A stretch of 45,544 nucleotides of DNA, from the NCBI GenBank assembly GCA_045615545.1, contig JAZLFA010000017.1, positions 1 to 45,544 of the forward strand, in the 5' to 3' direction. Position 1 is the stretch's first letter. Each line of letters starts with the position of its first letter. Positions 43,726 to 45,544 of the stretch are shown here, piece by piece. Source of the DNA: SIG220 sp045615545 (GTDB taxonomy: Bacteria; Bacillota_I; Bacilli_A; RFN20; CAG-826). A model generated the notes under the pieces. It saw only the letters and a list, made by a program, of their open reading frames with translations, did not search any database and was not told the DNA's origin. Both the position numbers and the translations under genes were made by a program.

Positions 43726-43755
43726 GGCTAAGGTAAATAACGCCTTAGCCTTTTA
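43726..43755 (+). terminator. Intrinsic terminator
   Basis: A perfect 8-bp stem GGCTAAGG/CCTTAGCC with a 9-base loop is followed by TTTTATTT, 23 bases after the exported-protein stop. Confidence 0.9.
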
Positions 43756-43843
43756 TTTAAACAAAACTAAGAAAATTGTGTATTATGTAATAAAAAAACA
43801 ATTTGGTGTTAATAATAAGATTATTTTTCCTGAAAAATTTATT

Positions 43844-43955
43844 TATAATAAATATTAAGAAGAGATGTTATTTTGATTATTCGAATATCATTTTTTAACA
43901 TCATATTTATTTGGAGGAAATTTATTTAGAAGAGATTTTAAATAAAGAAAGAAGG
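43844..43955 (+). promoter_or_regulatory. Promoter and structured leader of the tandem-repeat lipoprotein gene
   Basis: TATAAT (43844-43849) is a good -10 without a clear -35. Downstream, GATGTTA (43864-43870) and TAACATC (43896-43902) bracket a further imperfect dyad centred on ATTCGAAT, giving a hairpin of about 39 bases in the leader. GGAGG at 43913-43917 has no nearby ATG, and GAAGG (43951-43955) is the ribosome site for the ATG at 43960. The leader is about 105 bases, much longer than others in the window. Confidence 0.45.
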
Positions 43956-43959
43956 TTTT

Positions 43960-45544
43960 ATGAAAATAAAAAAGATTTTCATTGTTAGTTTTGTCACTGG
44001 ACTATTGGCGTTGTCTTCTTGTGGTGGAGGTGGGCACACCCACACTTTCGAAGAAGTTGCTGAAGTACCTGCAACATGTACCGCAACTGGTATTGCTAAA
44101 CATTATACATGTTCAGGTTGTGATAAATATTTTAACGAACAAAAAGAAGAAGTTTCTTATGAATCGTTGATTATCGATAAACTTCCACACGATATGCATT
44201 TCCATGACGCGGTGGCGCCAACTTGTACTGAGTCAGGTAACATTGCCTATTATAGTTGTGGAATGTGCTATAAATTTTTTACTGATGAAGATGGCACAAC
44301 AGAAATTAAAGAATCCCAAACTCGTTTAGCTCCATTGGGCCACGATCTTGATTTGGTAATTGGCCAAGAATCTACATGTATCGAACATGGTTGGATGAAT
44401 TATTATTGTTGCTTTGAATGCGAAGAATTATTTGAAGACGAAAGTGGCCTAATTCCAATTCCTGATTTAGAGGCTTGGAAAGCTGGTGATGGGCAATTAC
44501 CATTAGCAGAGCATACATATGGAAACCCAACATATGAATGGAATAATGATTATAGTGAATGTGTTGCTTCACATACTTGCACTGTTGAAGGATGTGGTCA
44601 CACTGAAAGTGAAACTTCTAGTGGGTCACAAATTAGTTATGTTAAAGATACTAATAGTACTTGTAAAACAAACGAAAAAGGACATAATCATGCAGAGTTT
44701 AGTCTTGAATGTTTTGTTGCTCAAGACTCTCCAAAAGATAGTGTTGAAAAACCAGATAGTAAAACTGGTCACCATGTACAATTAACTACTGGAAAAGCTT
44801 CTACTTGTATTGAACATGGGTGGAAAGACTATTACACTTGTAAAGATTGCGGAGCTTTATTTGAAGATGAAGCAATGAGTAAACCTATCGCAAATTTTGA
44901 TGCTTGGAAAGTTGGTGATGGACAGTTACCTTTAGCGGAACATACATATGGAAATCCAACATATGAATGGAATAAAGATAATAATGCATGTGTCGCCTCA
45001 CATACTTGTACAGTTGTTGGTTGTGGACATATAGAAACGGAAACGGCTGACGGTTCTAAAATTAGTTATATTAAAGATACAGATGCTACATGTCAGTCAA
45101 ACGAAAAAGGACATAGTCATGCCGAATTTACCAATACAAGTTTTATTGCTCAAGACTCTCCAAAAGATAGTGTTGAAAAACCAGGTAGTAAAACTGGTCA
45201 CCATGTACAATTAACTACTGGAAAAGCTTCTACTTGTATTGAACATGGGTGGAAAGACTATTACACTTGTAAAGATTGCGGAGCTTTATTTGAAGATGAA
45301 GCAATGAGTAAACCTATCGCAGATTTTGATGCATGGAAAGCCGGTGATGGACAGTTACCTTTAGCGGAACATACATATGGAAATCCAACATATGAATGGA
45401 ACAACGATTATAGTGAATGCGTAGCTAGTAAAGCATGTACAACTCCTGGTTGCACAGAAAAAATTACTGAAACTGCAAGTGGTGATAAAGTGACATTTAT
45501 TGAAGATACTCCAGCAACTTGTACCGAAGATGCTAAAGGACATA
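43960..45544 (+). CDS. Lipoprotein with tandem cysteine/histidine repeats (3' truncated)
   Basis: The frame is open from this ATG to the window end, 528 codons. The signal peptide MKIKKIFIVSFVTGLLALSSC ends in a lipobox LSSC. HTHTF and repeated C-x-(n)-C-x-x-C segments (PATCTATGIAKHYTCSGCDKYF, PTCTESGNIAYYSCGMCYKFF, STCIEHGWMNYYCCFECEELF) follow. Such rubredoxin-like knuckles are common in surface proteins of gut Firmicutes and may bind zinc or be structural. From about residue 138 a 143-residue unit repeats three times. The C-terminus lies outside the window, so any catalytic domain is unseen. Confidence 0.9.
   Translation, partial: MKIKKIFIVSFVTGLLALSSCGGGGHTHTFEEVAEVPATCTATGIAKHYTCSGCDKYFNEQKEEVSYESLIIDKLPHDMHFHDAVAPTCTESGNIAYYSCGMCYKFFTDEDGTTEIKESQTRLAPLGHDLDLVIGQESTCIEHGWMNYYCCFECEELFEDESGLIPIPDLEAWKAGDGQLPLAEHTYGNPTYEWNNDYSECVASHTCTVEGCGHTESETSSGSQISYVKDTNSTCKTNEKGHNHAEFSLECFVAQDSPKDSVEKPDSKTGHHVQLTTGKASTCIEHGWKDYYTCKDCGALFEDEAMSKPIANFDAWKVGDGQLPLAEHTYGNPTYEWNKDNNACVASHTCTVVGCGHIETETADGSKISYIKDTDATCQSNEKGHSHAEFTNTSFIAQDSPKDSVEKPGSKTGHHVQLTTGKASTCIEHGWKDYYTCKDCGALFEDEAMSKPIADFDAWKAGDGQLPLAEHTYGNPTYEWNNDYSECVASKACTTPGCTEKITETASGDKVTFIEDTPATCTEDAKGH
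44371..45544 (+). repeat. 429-bp tandem repeats inside the lipoprotein gene
   Basis: Units start at 44371, 44800 and 45229; the third is cut by the window end. Three landmarks (TGTATYGAACATGG, GARCATACATATGGAAA, and CAAGACTCTCCAAAAGATAG for the last two) all give exactly 429 bp, or 143 codons. A stretch of about 170 bases (44721-44892 versus 45150-45321) differs at one base, while unit 1 is more diverged, so duplication or gene conversion was recent. Confidence 0.93.

Noticed and set aside
1..45544. Mycoplasma genetic code (TGA as tryptophan)
   Set aside because: TGA terminates whiA and lgt exactly where the next gene starts, and tryptophans are TGG throughout.
1..45544. CRISPR arrays, tRNA or rRNA genes
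   Set aside because: No regularly spaced short repeats, cloverleaf-like sequences or rRNA-like stretches were seen by eye. The only regular repeats are in coding sequence (429 bp) or short A-rich tracts.

Overview
This window is AT-rich bacterial DNA that uses the standard genetic code: whiA and lgt both end in TGA, and every tryptophan seen is TGG. The gene set (whiA, uvrA-lgt-trxB, pyruvate:ferredoxin oxidoreductase, an MsmX/UgpC-type ATPase with a long insertion, many lipoproteins) suggests an anaerobic, probably host-associated Firmicute of the Bacilli/Mollicutes side, such as a relative of the RF39, Acholeplasma or Erysipelotrichales groups. The exact placement is inference. No rRNA, tRNA or CRISPR array was seen.

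Positions 1-12.8 kb are mostly housekeeping: the tail of an unknown protein, a RelB/YafQ-type toxin-antitoxin pair whose toxin is frameshifted, nifJ (PFOR), a small unknown protein, a P-loop kinase-like protein, the uvrA-lgt-trxB run, a short intergenic element holding a 21-residue hydrophobic peptide on the minus strand, whiA, and a small XRE regulator.

Positions 12.8-27.1 kb hold a carbohydrate cluster. It contains a rhamnulokinase-like kinase, phosphoglucomutase/phosphomannomutase, a GH38 alpha-mannosidase, mannose-6-phosphate isomerase, a serine beta-lactamase-fold hydrolase, an FAD oxidoreductase coupled to an ABC ATPase and a membrane protein, a complete IS1595-like element (26-bp ends, 8-bp target duplication), and an AraC regulator transcribed with the ABC-sugar ATPase. 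That ATPase carries a coiled-coil insertion of about 170 residues.

Positions 27.2-45.5 kb hold a long plus-strand run: lipoprotein solute-binding protein, two permeases, a 1048-residue exported Ig-like protein, a DUF4838 lipoprotein, and two further large lipoproteins. After a terminator comes a second unit with a 45-residue peptide and a large exported protein, and then a lipoprotein with 429-bp tandem repeats that runs off the window. A beta-rich module of about 150 residues occurs six times across two of the large proteins, and I do not recognise it as a named family.

Read together, 12.8-43.7 kb looks like a glycan-use locus. The surface lipoproteins would bind or process a glycan outside the cell, the ABC transporter would import products, and the mannosidase, ManA, PGM and kinase would feed the sugars into central metabolism. 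A mannose-containing glycan is the best guess, with a rhamnose-type or other deoxysugar also possible. Many genes here have a -10 box only 6-15 bases before the start codon, so leaderless or nearly leaderless transcripts seem common beside ordinary Shine-Dalgarno starts.
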